This document shows, one piece after another, positions 47,191-59,895 of a stretch of 64,000 nucleotides of DNA. Below the pieces are notes generated by a model. The model was not told where the DNA came from. It saw only the letters and a program-made list of their open reading frames with translations, and searched no databases. The DNA is taken from the NCBI GenBank assembly GCA_949152475.1, contig OX424570.1, positions 8,048,181 to 8,112,180 on the forward strand, read 5' to 3'. A program made the translations under genes and the position numbers. Numbering within the stretch: position 1 is the first letter of the stretch; every line of letters begins with the position of its first letter. Source of the stretch: Terebella lapidaria (lineage: Eukaryota; Annelida; Polychaeta; Terebellida; Terebellidae).

Positions 47191-49445
47191 ACACATATTT
47201 CGGATCAGATATCACCAACTCATCGTGTTCAAATATTCTGAAACATCTTCATTTTGACTCTGCTGTCGCACCACGATAGCACATGCTGGAGTTGTTGGTG
47301 GAGAATGGCCAATCATTGGTTTCCATGACCATTACCTGTGTGCAGTATTTAACTCAATTTTGTTTGCACTTGCATGGAGAGTTATGTGTATTACCAGAGA
47401 TTTAATAATACAAGAGACTGCTCTAATTACATCAACGTGTCGTATTTTGGATTATTTTTCATGCATGTGAAGGAGCTTGTTTCTGAGACCCAACAAGCCC
47501 AAGTATTTCATTTTACAGCCTGTAGTTTCATAGTAATGGAAGAGGCACCATTCTTGTCATATTCCTGGGGAGGAATGTTCTGCTTAGATCGGGCGATATA
47601 ACCTGTTCAAATTGACCAACAGTTCCAATTCAATTGCATTCCGAAATGTTTTTTTTTTGTGTGGAGCAAACTCTTTGCTCCGTTTGTGATTTCGTAATTA
47701 TTTTTAAAAATATCCAAGACACTTTCACAGAAATAAGTAATAAAATGTATGATAAATTTGCCAGAGATGAGCGGCTGTACATCTAGACCTTTTTTTACAA
47801 GCTTGCCAGACCATTTTCCGTGAGATAAAAGTCATTATTAAATACATTCAGATTGTCTGTCAAACTGTAAAGTTAATATTTTAACCACCAGGTTACGAAA
47901 ACCCAAGATCGTAAAAGAAAAACATTCTGTTGTGCCAACATGTTTGAGCATCGTTGGTGATTGAACAGTTTTACACTATTAATTCCTTGTAAAATGTGTT
48001 TTGTAGCCTCATATACACCGATGCGCCGATGGATCGAATGTAATCTATGTGCGGGATAAACGTTATCTGTGCAGATAGTGACTGTGCTTGATAAGTTTAT
48101 GAACCACTAGCTTTCTATTCTGGGTAGCGCTAATCTCCGCTCCGTTGCAGCCGTATGATGTATCCATATCACGCAAGAATCTTGTATAATACAGACACTC
48201 GAGAATTATACGATACCAGCGTCTGAGTGGCCGGTCATTGTTCATCAGGTGAACTCAGACATATTCTTGACTACTTCAAGATAGGACCTAATAATTGGCA
48301 TAGTCAATTTCAGTGGTGATCCCGAATTTGACCTTCAATAACCTTGACAGTCAAATCAGCCATTTTTGTAGAAAAACGAACTCTGGACATTGGCAGCTAG
48401 TTTCTCTAAGTTCATTTAGAAAATTCATCTCATTGGTGTATAGATTGTCAACAGTATAACAGTTTGGAAATTAAAAGGGGATACCGAAAAATAATCAACA
48501 GAAACACGATATTGACATTTGAAGCTAAAACGGTTTGAATATGCACGGGGGTCAAGAACACAAAAACTATTTTGTGTGCACTGAACAGTCATAACAACTA
48601 TTCTATGGCAAGAATATATCTTTAGAAGATAAATTCTTCTGCTAGTGTTCTGAATCTGGGCAGATTTCAGTGTGAACAAGTCTGAAACATGCTTAAATTC
48701 TCCCATTATCGACCACGAAGGTTGTCTTCGAGCCGATAGTCGAAACGTAGGAACATGAATACGGATAAAATAAAGATGCTGGCGAATTCGTTCATATGTC
48801 AATTAACGCACCACACCATCCTACACTGTGTGGTGACAGTAATTTGTCTGTCGATTCATCAAATACTGTGCACTCACGATGGATTTGGGCGAGCATGGTG
48901 ATCGCTATCGCGTCTCCCTCCAAATAACACATGCACCCACTGCAAAAAATGCTGGCGCGCCTAGTTGCCTCCGAATGAAACAAGTGTGCTTGACCCCCGT
49001 GATATGGGTTGGAATTAATGCATTCACACAAAACACACACCCGTTCATAAGTGATGAGTTTGGCTTGTGTGGCGCGGTAGGGATGATATCAGAAACCACC
49101 GACAGCTGGACACTACATCTCCCCATGGGGCAGTAACATTCCATCTCCATCCATTAACGAGAACACTGATACATCGGAACCTGGCGAGGCAAAACAAATC
49201 TTAATGCTCATGCTATTACATGAGAAGATCCTCATGTCCAAAATTAGGCCATCGACCCTGTTATATACTCTGTTTCTTTTTTTCAATTTTTGTGATAGAA
49301 GCCAGAAATTTGGTATGAAATTGTGAAGCATAATCCAAGGTGAAGTATGCCAAGTTAAAATTTAATACCATCTAGCATCGCAACAATATTAGCAAAAAAT
49401 GATGTAAAGCAGCTTTTTTTTTTAAAAGTTCAGTAAACATTAACC
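47190..49445 (-). repeat. Right-arm segment with family A copy 3 (mirror of 4,986-7,400)
   Basis: 48,200-49,445 is family A and ends at 49,445 near the TIR-like terminus. 47,190-48,170 mirrors 6,490-7,400. The HINE, the RT 3' fragment and related insertions of the left arm are absent. Frames up to 125 codons are not preserved between copies. Confidence 0.75.
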
Positions 49446-50005
49446 CTCTCTAAACTTTGTATCAATCAATCTGATCATGCAAGAAGCATAGCATATATTT
49501 ACGCAAGGATTTGCTTCTATGTCTGCATTTTTGTTCTATGGAAACGAAAATGATAAAACACTGAAAAAACATTCTGCGTCTCATTCCGTGAATATAAACC
49601 TTGATTAAAGTTAACTATTAGCGATATTACCCAATTCGAGACCAACAATACTATTTCAAAAGCATCTAGAATGGCCCCAGACACTGATTATTACAGATTC
49701 ACTCGTACGTAGCCATTTCTTCCCAGTTGTTCTGAAACAGCTTTCTGTTGACACTGATATTGGACAGTGGTAGAACATGTTGGAGTAATTGTTGGTGAAT
49801 TGTTTGTTCTCATGGCTGCATTACAAATGTGTGGAGTATCTCCAGCTGGTTATCATTCATCAAGAGAACTTGCATATATGAAAGATAGACAAATGATACA
49901 ATTACGTAAATCATTTAAAATTGCTACTCGTACAAGAGAAAGTGCTAGTTTCCATGACCCAACAAGACATAAGAATTACCTTGAGTTACTCCTCCATATA
50001 TGATA
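49446..50005 (+). repeat. Direct duplicate of 21,736-22,200
   Basis: Anchors are AAGCATCTAGAATGGCC and GACAGTGGTAGAACATG. The 78-codon frame at 49,767 is closed by indels in the other copy. Confidence 0.75.
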
Positions 50006-50010
50006 TGTGC

Positions 50011-51321
50011 TAGGGGCGTAGCCAGAGATTATAGAAGTGTACTCAAAATCCTCAACAACCTGGTCTGGGGGGTTGAGGGCGCCGTAAGCCCCCAAAGAAA
50101 ATTTTTAATTACGACACTTTCTGGAAGCTATTCGAAGCTATATTAGGGACCACATTCAACTTTCTTTTTCAATATTTTGGCTACAAATGTTGAGAATTAT
50201 TTAAATATTCTAAACACTTTCTGGAAGCCTTCCGAAAATATATTAGGCAGCGCATTCAACAATTTTCATTCAATATTTTGACTGAAAATATTAGAAGTTA
50301 TTTAATATATTTTAAAAAGTGAAAATTATATAGTTTTTTTTTTCGCAATTTAGCGTTTTCCCGATATATTTTACATATGTAAAAGCATTCAAGCAGTCCT
50401 TTCAAGTAAAAATATTTTGAAGAATTGCTACACTTTCAATAATGCATAAATTCGACTTATCATGTCATGTGAATGCCGTTGGAATATATGTTTAAAACTG
50501 GCATACATTTCCTGCAAGTGGACAAATAGGATATATGCAGCACGAGGTACTCTTATAATTGTACAAAATTCGATTTCGGATTTATTACTGGTAAATTATC
50601 AAGTGAAACAGGTCGTTTGAGTCTCTCTATTGGAACCAATCAAGGCTCATGTCAACTGAATTTTCAGGTTTGGCCAAGTCGTTCAACACCATTAGAAATA
50701 AGTGTGGACGACAAGTAGGGTGGCACAGGTTTTTACCTCAGAGAGTACTTATATAGGAGACCTCACCGAAAAAAAAACACCAATGGGCTCAGTCGGTGTA
50801 AATAAAAAAAATCTGAGTCTATATCTAGTCCGCTTAAATTGTTATAGTAATATTGCGTGTAGGTCACTCAGTTCTAGATCTACTCTTTGTTAGAGTCTGT
50901 AGTACTGTAGGCCTAATGAACGATCATGGTCAGACCGACACTGCTGAGGAGGGTGGGGGATAGGTAGTAAGTGGTGTAACTTGTGTTTTGTGTAACGGTA
51001 AAACCATTGAATCACTTGCAAAATAGATGATTTATAACCACCCGGTAAGAAATTCCGACATATTTCTTTGTCGTTTCTTGATCACACTTCACTCTCCCTG
51101 ACACCAAGGTCCTTATTCAATATTGAATGCGTTAGTCAGCATTCAGTTTAGCATTCGATGTCATTTATGGCTATTTTGTTGACATACATGTACAAGGAAC
51201 ATATAAACAATAATATAACAAGTTGCGTGATTTTACTGGATTCGTTATTTTTCTCGTTTTTTAATGTCAGCAATTAATGTGTACGCAACTGCGTACGTGC
51301 GTACGCCTAGCTACGCGCCTG
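50011..51321. mobile_element. hAT-like non-autonomous element with 5-bp target duplication
   Basis: The left end TAGGGGCGTAGCCAG and the right end CTAGCTACGCGCCTG are imperfect inverted complements in hAT style. TGTGC lies on both sides (50,006-50,010 and 51,322-51,326). The related locus at about 22,229-22,242 reads GATATGTGCAACGG with a single TGTGC. A 5-bp duplication is known for the hAT5 group. The 1,311 bp interior is AT-rich, with no transposase. Confidence 0.75.
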
Positions 51322-51326
51322 TGTGC

Positions 51327-53333
51327 AACGGATTGCGGTTGTAATGTTCGAAACAATAGTTCGAGACGATAATATGCATCCTCTTGTACTAGAGTCTGAT
51401 GTGGTAAAATTTTGAGGTCGAGTCGATTTTGGTTTCCACCAGAGACTGCTTTTCATCCGTAGTATATGCTATTTATTATATATATTGTGCCATCGTTGTG
51501 AATGATCAAATCATAATAATGTTACTTACACTCATAATTTCGATTATTGCCAAACTAAATCTGACACTGGTGATCTTGTATGCCAATGTATTATATTTGC
51601 TGACATTGTAAGATCACACTCCCGCGACCTCACGGCCTAACTTTGCATGGGGTCCTTTCAATCCTGTATTAGGTCAGGTTAACTACCCAGTGCTACTTAG
51701 CTTGTCGGACTGTGATAAGATATAATGATGAAGTAGTGATAAAGCTTGTCAGACTAATGTGATCCAAATTCCATGAAACACATAGATGTATAGATCCTGT
51801 CAGATAAGTTTTCAGATGATAATGTTTTGAAATAAGTATTTTATTCGTTCTGAAAAGATTTATTCCGCGATCACACACATCAAGTACTTGCACACAACAA
51901 CAACTACACACATATAATGTACAAAGTGCAACAATTAACTCGGTTTAACAATCTGTACAGCAGTCGCATTGCAGAAAAATTCATATTAAATAATAATTAT
52001 AAATTATCACTATAATTATAAATGATTTTAATTTCTTTTTTATTCTTGCAAATCCATTTACACTGTCTACGGGTTCACATTTTCACAAAGGAAACCAAAT
52101 CCAGGATCAGTGCCAAAATTTAAAAAAAAATCATTTCATTCAGCAGGTTACATACTCCGTCCAAATATTCGAGCATTGCTGGTATTGTTACAAACTTTAC
52201 CATAGTTTCTGAATGTAGGCTATTCAAGTCTGGGGTTGCAGAAATCTAAAATCCTCAGTGTGAGCCAACTAAGGTTTGTACTGCCCCCAAAATACTATTC
52301 ATCCAATGAAAACATAAAATTTTATTGATATGGTTTCACCCTAAATCTTCATTCGATATGGTATAACAGCACACACATATCAGGACTAAATGATGTTTCA
52401 TGGTCGGTGAATATCATACATGTAATATGTTTGAATTATTCAGTTCAGCTGTGAACAAGCATATTGTTTGTCTACACTACTTGCTGGTAGTAATTTTGTT
52501 GAAAAAAATAATAATTGTACGGTCCCGTAGCTCATGACATACCGATACCAATAAAATAGTTAATAGGTGAGCGCTTATCACGATAGTAGGAATAATGAAT
52601 GACCGCTCTGTTGCATGCTATTCACATAAACCTAATTGAAGGGCTGACTATAAACAGAGGTGAAAATCTGTCTGAATATTGCTTTGTTCTAAGAATGACT
52701 GCATAGCTGGGTACATTACGTGCAGTTGAGTTGAACAGGTTCCAGGCGCTATGCAAGAAGAACAATTAATATTCTGAACTGGTTGATTGAGCTACTGATG
52801 AAGCCCATGTACAATAATGAGGAATTCGAGTACAGTAATAATACTCTTGTAAAGTCGTATCTGTTCCAGTTGAGTGTGTCATGAGTACACATAATATTTA
52901 GGGGCACCGTATAGTACGGAATTATTACAAACGAACGAATATATAATGACCTGAGTATAATAAGGAAAAAAATTATCGTGAAAGATGTTCATCGAAAAAA
53001 GTAGTTTTTACTCCTCCGTGACTGGTACACCATGTTGTTTGAAACAACTGTTCAAAGCCAACAGAAGATTTTATTGAAACAGAGAGATACATGAATATGG
53101 AGAAACTTTGTGCGTGCAAGTACAGAGAGCGAAAACATGTGAACAAAGTCATTTCTGTACATAGCATGATCTGCTCAAGGTTGCGTCCAACAATAAGCAG
53201 CGCTCAACACCACATGAAATAGTTATTGAATATTGTTGTCCGGGAAAGGTCATCAGGTCGATCAACCAGAATCAATTGATGAGGTACACAGTCTCACCAG
53301 GTACAAAGTCCAGTCCTGTCTCGGTGTCCTTCG
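51327..53333 (+). repeat. Direct duplicate of 22,243-23,540, with insertions
   Basis: Matches resume at CAACGGATTGCGG and run with gaps to the PAN-exon remnant. 51,920-52,580 has no counterpart and no recognisable content. Confidence 0.7.
53270..53333 (-). pseudogene. C-terminal half of a duplicated PAN exon
   Basis: The minus-strand reading PKDTETGLDFVPGETVYLIN then stop is identical in protein to the end of the gene at 23,479. Homology stops abruptly at 53,333, in the middle of the codon series. The missing N-terminal half is on the plus strand at 55,906-56,085. Confidence 0.85.
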
Positions 53334-55905
53334 GACATATGGCCCCAATTCTGCTATATGCTCATCCTTGAATCTCATGTAAGGAAAATACGGTAATGGT
53401 GTTCTTTCTCCACCATAAAAGCGCAAATGATATGGTTTCAACGTAATATTAGTACCTTTGGAAAACAATAGATATTCTTAATTTTTAACACCGTACCAAT
53501 CTTTACATTTCTCGATACTGCCTGAATCTCGTAACTGCCTGAATGACTGTATCCAATTACCAAAGCAAGGCTTCATTCCTGAAGACGTTAAAGACTCCAG
53601 GTCATGCTAGGTGAGGACAGTGCAACAGGAGTTGACCTTGAAGCAGTTGGATAGCAGTTTTCTTGCAGGTGTTGTATGGGCAACGGATTGATACTTCAAT
53701 GACACAAGTCCCTCTGCCACGGACAGATGACAACTTGTCTCTTCATGGGCGCTGTGCTCATCTTCATATGCTGCTATTGTAGGCAGCTGACGGAATGAAT
53801 ATGAATGTTATGAATATGGAATATAGGAGGGAAGTGACAGATGACATTGTATCAACAGAGGCCCGCCTGGACCACCACTATTGCTGAATGTCATCAGGTG
53901 CGGCTACCGAGCAAAAGACAAGGCCTGCAAGCAAACCAGCTGCAGTTGTCAACGTCAGAACTGAGCTGAAACACATATTTTTCTGCAGGTGACGGTTGTT
54001 ATAACCTATTCACAAGAAAGATGAGGCGGTGGTGAACAGTGAGGATGAGCATCAACATAATAATTGATTTGTCCTGTAGGATAATCGCGGCAAGCTGGGA
54101 GATGATTAGTTGGATATTAAGTCTTCTTGTACAACTTCACAGCCGCGGCTGATCACAGTAATGGACATGAAGTTATGAGTGCACAAAACAAGATAAGGCC
54201 ATTCCTGTTTAATTTTCTGTTTCTCGTCCCCGCGCGCCTAGCTTTTTGCGAAAATTTTGAGAAAAAACAAACAAGATAAATATGTAATATTATGGAAATG
54301 CAAGCGATTTTGACACAAAATTCCGCCAGTCTCTGTAAAGCTTACTCTTATTGGTCTCGCAGCAAAACTCATCCGACTGGCTTATGTGTATACAAGATGT
54401 ACCCAGTTTTGAACAGACTAACATTTCAAATTAACAATTCTTACCACAAATAAGTTTCTAGATTCAATATGAAACTACGATATATTTTCAGATGCTCAAA
54501 GACTTAGGTCCTCCACCCAAGCAACTTTTGCATTCAGAGAATCATTGCACGGTATATCGTTTTTTATTTGAAGGTCTGTTTGTTTTTTTCCGCCCTCCCT
54601 CCTAGCTTTTGATTTTCCAAAGGACGAGAAACAAAAAATTTAACAGGAGTAGCCTAACTCGTATTATTTCTATTACTACCATGATCGCTAAAATCGCGGT
54701 AATTTATTTTAATGCTACGTCCAATGTAAAATGCATATTTTCTGTCGAATGATTCACCCTGTGTTGGCCTCATGATTTTGAAATGTAGTAAATGCTTGCT
54801 GGGTCATGAATGGACTATATATAAAAATTGCTGGCAGTTGCATTGTTGGATGTATCATGGCGTAGTTGAAGATAAATGTTGTGAATCTGAAGCCACGTTT
54901 GTTTACTCTGATTTTTACTCGGTTACAATGGTTTTCGCAGATATTTTTGAGATGTTTGAAGGAATTGTATTATAACTTGGCATACTTCATTGTGGAGTCA
55001 AACGGCACTCTTCTAACGAATCTCAGACTTCTATCGTAGAAACTGGCTGTCTACCGCAATATGAATTACAGCCCAAACAGCATCACAGAAATCTGAAGAT
55101 ATTCCAGTAAATGGGAGTTGGAAGTATTGTTGTAGTTTTGGAACAGAAAACACATTAGGGTGTATCCTACACAAACAAGCAAATACACACAGTTGTATGC
55201 GAATCAAGACGTTCAATGATGGGGCTAAAATTAATAGTGGGGTAGATTTCCAACTATCTGAAATTTTGCGAGAGAAGAAATTTGGTCGGAAACTGCCTCT
55301 TGACTTTTCCCAAAGTGAACATTGCTCAATTGTGTATTACATATAGGTAATCAGTATATCATTACAGATAACTTAACAAGCAATCCAACAATGCGAACCA
55401 CACACAGTAGTGAAAACGTAAAATTCAACTGGTGTGGATGAATGTCCATATCCCCTAAAACCGGGAAATTTGACAATTTTGTGTGAAAACTGACCTTGAC
55501 CTTAATCTTATATGGTGACTTTGACCTCGGATCACGGAAATTTCAGCAGAAATGAATTCCTTGGCTCAGACTTGTATAGAAAAGTGCTATCACACTTCAT
55601 TCTAGGCCTATTACTATAAAAGTTATATTTTGATAATGCTAATTATCCATATCTGGCGGTTATTATGCTAATTAACCAATAAAAAAGTTTCCCCAAAGTT
55701 GGCGCAGTGCAAACAAAGCTCAAAATCTCCTGGAGACACATATGAATGCATATCAATAAAAAAACCTTGCTGTTTCAACAATTTCTAGGTTCGTTGTCTG
55801 GCAACTAGACTATATGCACATGTCTCTCTCCTATCTCAGGAGCAGATAGGTGTAAGGATTTAAATAACTGTATACAATAGAGTTATTAATATTGACTTTT
55901 TTCAG
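53334..55905. other. Probable inverted segment; contents mostly non-coding
   Basis: It contains a 45-codon minus-strand open stretch at 53,335-53,468 (RTPLPYFPYMRF) that I do not recognise, the MITE 54,204-54,647, and a family A-like end at 54,905-55,030 (TTTACTCTGATTTTTACTCG). No trace of the LRR exon was found upstream of the plus-strand PAN half. Confidence 0.5.
54204..54647. mobile_element. MITE with ~25-bp terminal inverted repeats
   Basis: The left CCTGTTTAATTTTCTG...CTCGTCC and the right GGACGAG...AATTTAACAGG are inverted complements with few mismatches over 444 bp. CCTAGCTTTT-type sequence lies inside both ends. There is no coding; the superfamily is not assigned. Confidence 0.7.
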
Positions 55906-56085
55906 ACAAGGGAGACTTTTTGCGACACTCGACCTTCAAAAAGGGCAAAGGAGGGGTCATGACCTGTGCGTTGAATCTTCTGAGGGTTACCAAAATTAAG
56001 AGTATCTTTCATTGTGCGAACGCATGCGTAGCTGATCTGAAGTGTGTCGCTTTCACAATAGCCGATGGAAACTTGTGTTCCCTGG
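55906..56085 (+). pseudogene. N-terminal half of a duplicated PAN exon, inverted
   Basis: It begins after TTTTTTCAG, exactly like exon 2 of the intact gene, and reads through RHSTFKKGKGGVMTC and CANACVADLKCVAF to NLC. Then it changes to unrelated sequence at 56,086. Rotating 53,334-56,085 would rejoin it to the remnant at 53,333, so an inversion broke this copy. Substitutions such as NVFD to SIFH show it has been diverging. Confidence 0.85.
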
Positions 56086-56530
56086 GGCCATATGGAGCAG
56101 AATTGAGCAGAATTGGGGCCAAAATTCATGACATGTCATATTTTGCTATATTCACTTTTTATCTCGAGATTATAGAAAGCTAAACTATCAATTGTAGACA
56201 TGTGAACTTCAGATTGTAGAAAGCACGAACTACAATAGGTACATTATTTGTTCAAAACTCTAATATTTAAACTTTTTCGTCAAAATCAACAAACCATATG
56301 TGTGAAGAAATAAAAATAAAATTTATATTTTAATAGTCTATGATTCAGTAAAATACAATAAAAAAACAACACTTTATATAAGTGGTTTTCTCCTTACGTA
56401 GTTCTATAGTTTATATGTTTCTGATTCACGTTCTGTCATTCATCAATTGACAATTTGGCATTCAGAAATCTATCTTCTGCATTTTGACATTTTGAAGTTC
56501 GTGTTGGAAAGTCTACAAAAGACTCTCGCA
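56086..56530 (+). repeat. Left inverted repeat flanking 56.1-59.9 kb
   Basis: GGGGCCATATGGAGCAGAATT onward matches the opposite strand of 59,560-59,895 over about 400 bp (anchors GCAGAATTGGGGCCAAAATT and CATATGTGTGAAGAAA). The first 20 bases also resemble 53,335-53,355. Confidence 0.7.
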
Positions 56531-57160
56531 TGTGGAACAGAGGGCGCGTGAAGCGATATGAGTTTTGTTAATGTGAAACCAAATACTCCCTCACGCCATG
56601 CCACCCACACACCCGTGCAAGACGGTTCACTCGCGGGGAAAAACTTGAATGCCTATCGGTATGCATCATGCTGATGATAGTGTTTGTGAATGGGAATAAC
56701 TAGGCCTATATTTCCTACATCCAAAACATTATATTTAAAAATTAATATATCATTGTAAGTTATGCAAGTTACGTGTGCGCTTCTTCCTATTTTGTCATGT
56801 CCATTCATGTCATGTCCATTCCTTTATTCATTGCATTTTTGCAATACTATTTGGAAGAAAAAGTTTTGGAGACATCTAATTTAGTGTATATCAACAACAA
56901 CAACAACCGCAAGTTCACGACGAGTTGTTTTTGTTAGTTTCGCGGAAATATATTTATTCTGGATTCTATGCACATAATGGTGATAAGATGGCATATAAAT
57001 ATGGTCACTCATTGGGATTGGTTCATTTTTTTAAAAATCATAATTCAGGGAAAAATATCATGTGCAAGAACATACTAAAAGTTTTGTGATGAGATAGAAT
57101 CACCAAAAATTGTGTGTTTACCACAATATTTATGACAAAGAACCCTTGCGATGGACCGTG
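56531..57160. other. Gene-free stretch
   Basis: AT-rich, with no recognisable coding or RNA gene. CAACAACAACAACAA-type simple sequence lies near 56,893. Confidence 0.4.
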
Positions 57161-58208
57161 GAAAGATGTTTATTCCACAGTTAGACTCAACAAGACGAGC
57201 AATAATATCAGTACATTATAAAAATAGAATATATTTTCAAAATTCAGTCACACCTCAATATTATCAATTAACAAGCTAACTCCTACACAAATGAATCATA
57301 CAAGGGAAGTTTCAGACAACTGAGGCCAGCAGAACTGAAGTACAGTAAATAGCTGAACACGAATGAAATTAGGTCCATCCTACAAATACTAGTACATGTA
57401 TAAATGCCTTGTCCACATATTCGTAAAAAAACTGTTTATCAGAAAATGATAAATTACTGTGCTTATGTTATTAACTGAACCAAACTACATGTAAATTTCA
57501 CAGACCATGCAGGACTGACACAAATACATGTCTAAGCACGCTGCTAACACAGCTTGGAAATTCATGAAGTCCAAAATAGCTATTTAAATGTGCTTCTGCA
57601 CTGAATACATTGTCTGTAATAGATATATTGTTTGAATCAGGTATATTATCTCTACGATAGCATTCCAACATATTACTGCATATATCACAAACATATTAAT
57701 CTGTTATGAATGTGATCAATGTATATACATGTTCTTGGAAATTTTCAACTTTAAAACTTTGTGAAACCATCATTGAGCATCAAATCCTATACTACATATG
57801 GAATGCTTCTGAACATGAACAAAACATACTTCATCATACCAAGTACATACCGGGTATGCATTTACATTTTTACTACCAAACTCATTATTTATCACACTAT
57901 CAGCTCAAAGTTCAAGATGTTGAAGACAACATCTTGAGTGTCACCCCCTTTCAGTCAGCCTTCGATCAGGAGCCATGCCTCCTTCAGTTCGCCTGTGATC
58001 TTGAGTCTTGATGCTGATTTCAGTCAGTCGATTATCTTGACTTCAGGCCATAACATCAGTCATCACCTAACAAAAATTTGAAAGAAACATTTTGAATTCC
58101 AATACACATGTATGCAACTATCAGGTCATAACTTGATCATTTTATTATATTTATATAACAAAAATGCAGAATATCTTGGATGATAAACTTTAACAATTTG
58201 TAATTCAC

Positions 58209-58264
58209 CTGTCAAAAATCATCAATTGCAGAGTTAAACCGTCCAATGGCGCCCCCACTTGCAC
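58209..58264 (-). other. 56-bp candidate internal exon
   Basis: It is bounded by a strong polypyrimidine tract plus CAG and by CAG-GTGAAT. Read in phase 0 it has no stop (VQVGAPLDGLTLQLMIFD). Confidence 0.35.
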
Positions 58265-58494
58265 CTGAAAGGTGGAAAAAAAAAATCCAGTAGAAATGTA
58301 TATTTATAGGCTATTACTATGTGGCGATTTCACCCAAAGATCACGGCAGGAGATTCTTTGTAAACACTACTCTTGTTTTGACCGCTTCGTATTCGAAGCA
58401 TGTGCGCTACATAGCAACGCCCTCTAATCCTCTCGCTCCATTGTACTGTAACAATGGTCTCACGTCATCCCTCGTGTTTCGTTTCTTTAGGGGT

Positions 58495-58524
58495 TATAAA
58501 TACTCTGGCGCCGTCTTGTTCAGT
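58495..58524 (+). promoter_or_regulatory. TATA box plus initiator
   Basis: TATAAATA at 58,495-58,502 is followed 27 bases later by TTCAGT at 58,519-58,524, an initiator-like motif at the canonical distance. It opens the GC-rich block downstream and could be a retroelement LTR promoter or a gene promoter. Confidence 0.5.
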
Positions 58525-58870
58525 GGAGTTGTCTCAGTGTTGGCAAGGCGAGAGGACGACGGAGGGCTCGGGTAGGGCTCGGGTATGAGCTAAGGCCCGC
58601 GGGGGCCCTTGGGACTATTCCCATAGGAGGCCCAGGAGGGAGACCGTGATGATTCGGGACCCTGTGATCACCGGTCTCTCGCCCTGGGATGGTGTGACAC
58701 AGGCTCTGGCAGACCGTCGGGCTGTCCAGGGTTCCACCCCTGTGGCAGTGCCGTCGGCGAGGCCGGCCAGCAACATGCCCACGTGTGCGAGTTCTGTGGT
58801 GCCGCTCCCATGGCATCTCAGGCTCTGCATTCGGCAACATTACCACAACTACCCCCGCCAGCCGATATAT
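58525..58870 (+). other. GC-rich block of foreign composition, possible retroelement leader/gag
   Basis: Base composition changes sharply from AT-rich to GC-rich and back. One plus frame of about 75 codons without ATG, from about 58,625, ends HVCEFCGAAPMASQAL ... PPPAD and a stop at about 58,870. It is Cys-containing and resembles a gag-like leader, but I cannot name a family. The long minus-strand frame (132 codons, Arg/Pro-rich) is a shadow of the composition. Confidence 0.35.
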
Positions 58871-59304
58871 AACATTTTTCAACCCCAAAACCGAGGAGAG
58901 CGGCTGTCGAAGCAACATTGACAGATATTGTGCAGCCGAAGGTATCGCTACACTGGCTCATTTATTTAATTTAAACTCTCAACAACAATCATGAATAATA
59001 TTCCGTGCAAAACCAAATCCGACATTTCAAAACAGTAAAATTAGAGAAATTGTATGTATTTCCTGCTAGAAGTTAACCAGAGGCTGCCATTTCCTCATAA
59101 TAACGCGTAATACTCATGATTTTACGCGGCACTCCCCGAATAACGCGTAACGCCTAGCCACCGTGAAAATGGACGTTCGCTTCGTTTTCGCCTTCGCCGA
59201 TTACAAGCCTATAAGCCCTAATTATCGCCCAGACACCACATTTCGGAGATTAAATTCAACAAAATAAATTGATTGAGTACTTCGAAAACGTGAAAAGGAG
59301 AACT
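58871..59304. other. Gene-free stretch
   Basis: It contains two ATAACGCGTAA repeats (59,100-59,150). It lies in the presumed intron of the candidate minus-strand unit. Confidence 0.4.
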
Positions 59305-59559
59305 CACCGTCAATTTTCTCTTCATTAAATATCTTTTGGCGGAGTAAAAACGGCTGGTAGATGGGTACAACATAAAAGTTTTGTCGAAGTCGGCTGTGCA
59401 GACACTATTGACAATCCATCGCCAGCCAGGAGCTTTGGCGCCGGCAGGGAGGCAGCATCAGGGAGCATTTAGTTTCACACTCCTCTAACATACTTCGCGA
59501 CATACTTCATGACATACTTCGTGACATACTTCAAGACTTCCAAATACGAACTTTCAAAC

Positions 59560-59895
59560 ATGAACTTTCAAACACGAACTTTGGAAATACAAAATATAGA
59601 TTTGTGAATGCGGAATTAGCAATAGGTAAATGACAAAACCTGAATTATATACATGCAAGGTGTTGAAATACGGAAGAAGAAAACAAGTTATATAAAGTTT
59701 TCTTTGTATTTTACTGAATTGAACAATGAAATATAAATTTTATTTTCCTTTCTTCACACATATGGGTTGTTCTTTTTTGAAATGTTTAAACATTAAAGTT
59801 TAAATGATAAAGTTTCAAACAGAGAATGTGCCTATTGTTGTATGTGTTTTCTACAATCTGATCATTAATTTTGGCCCCAATTCTGCTCCATATGA
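59560..59895 (-). repeat. Right inverted repeat flanking 56.1-59.9 kb
   Basis: The counterpart of 56,086-56,530. Its inner part has several short tandem variants: CGAACTTT/TTCAAACA at 59,540-59,590 and GACATACTTC at 59,500-59,530. Confidence 0.7.

Larger units (their letters stand above)
57169..59500 (-). ncRNA. Candidate spliced minus-strand transcription unit (small protein or non-coding)
   Basis: Three sites look like real splice junctions: donor ACG-GTGAGT at 59,308, acceptor ...CCACCTTTCAG at 58,265 with a donor ACAG-GTGAAT after 58,209 (56 bp exon), and acceptor TTTTTGTTAG before 58,066. AATAAA on the minus strand near 57,169 could end it. The only frame open through exon 1 and exon 2 starts at MLYPSTSRFY and ends R-stop just inside exon 3, giving about 42 residues with no recognised domain. 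Two other frames are open in part of exon 1, so coding is uncertain. Confidence 0.3.

Noticed and set aside
57706..58011. 101-codon plus-strand frame
   Set aside because: No domain or biased codon use, and it overlaps the candidate minus-strand terminal exon.
58520..58918. 132-codon Arg/Pro-rich minus-strand frame
   Set aside because: Composition artefact of the GC-rich block; no domain, and other frames are equally open.
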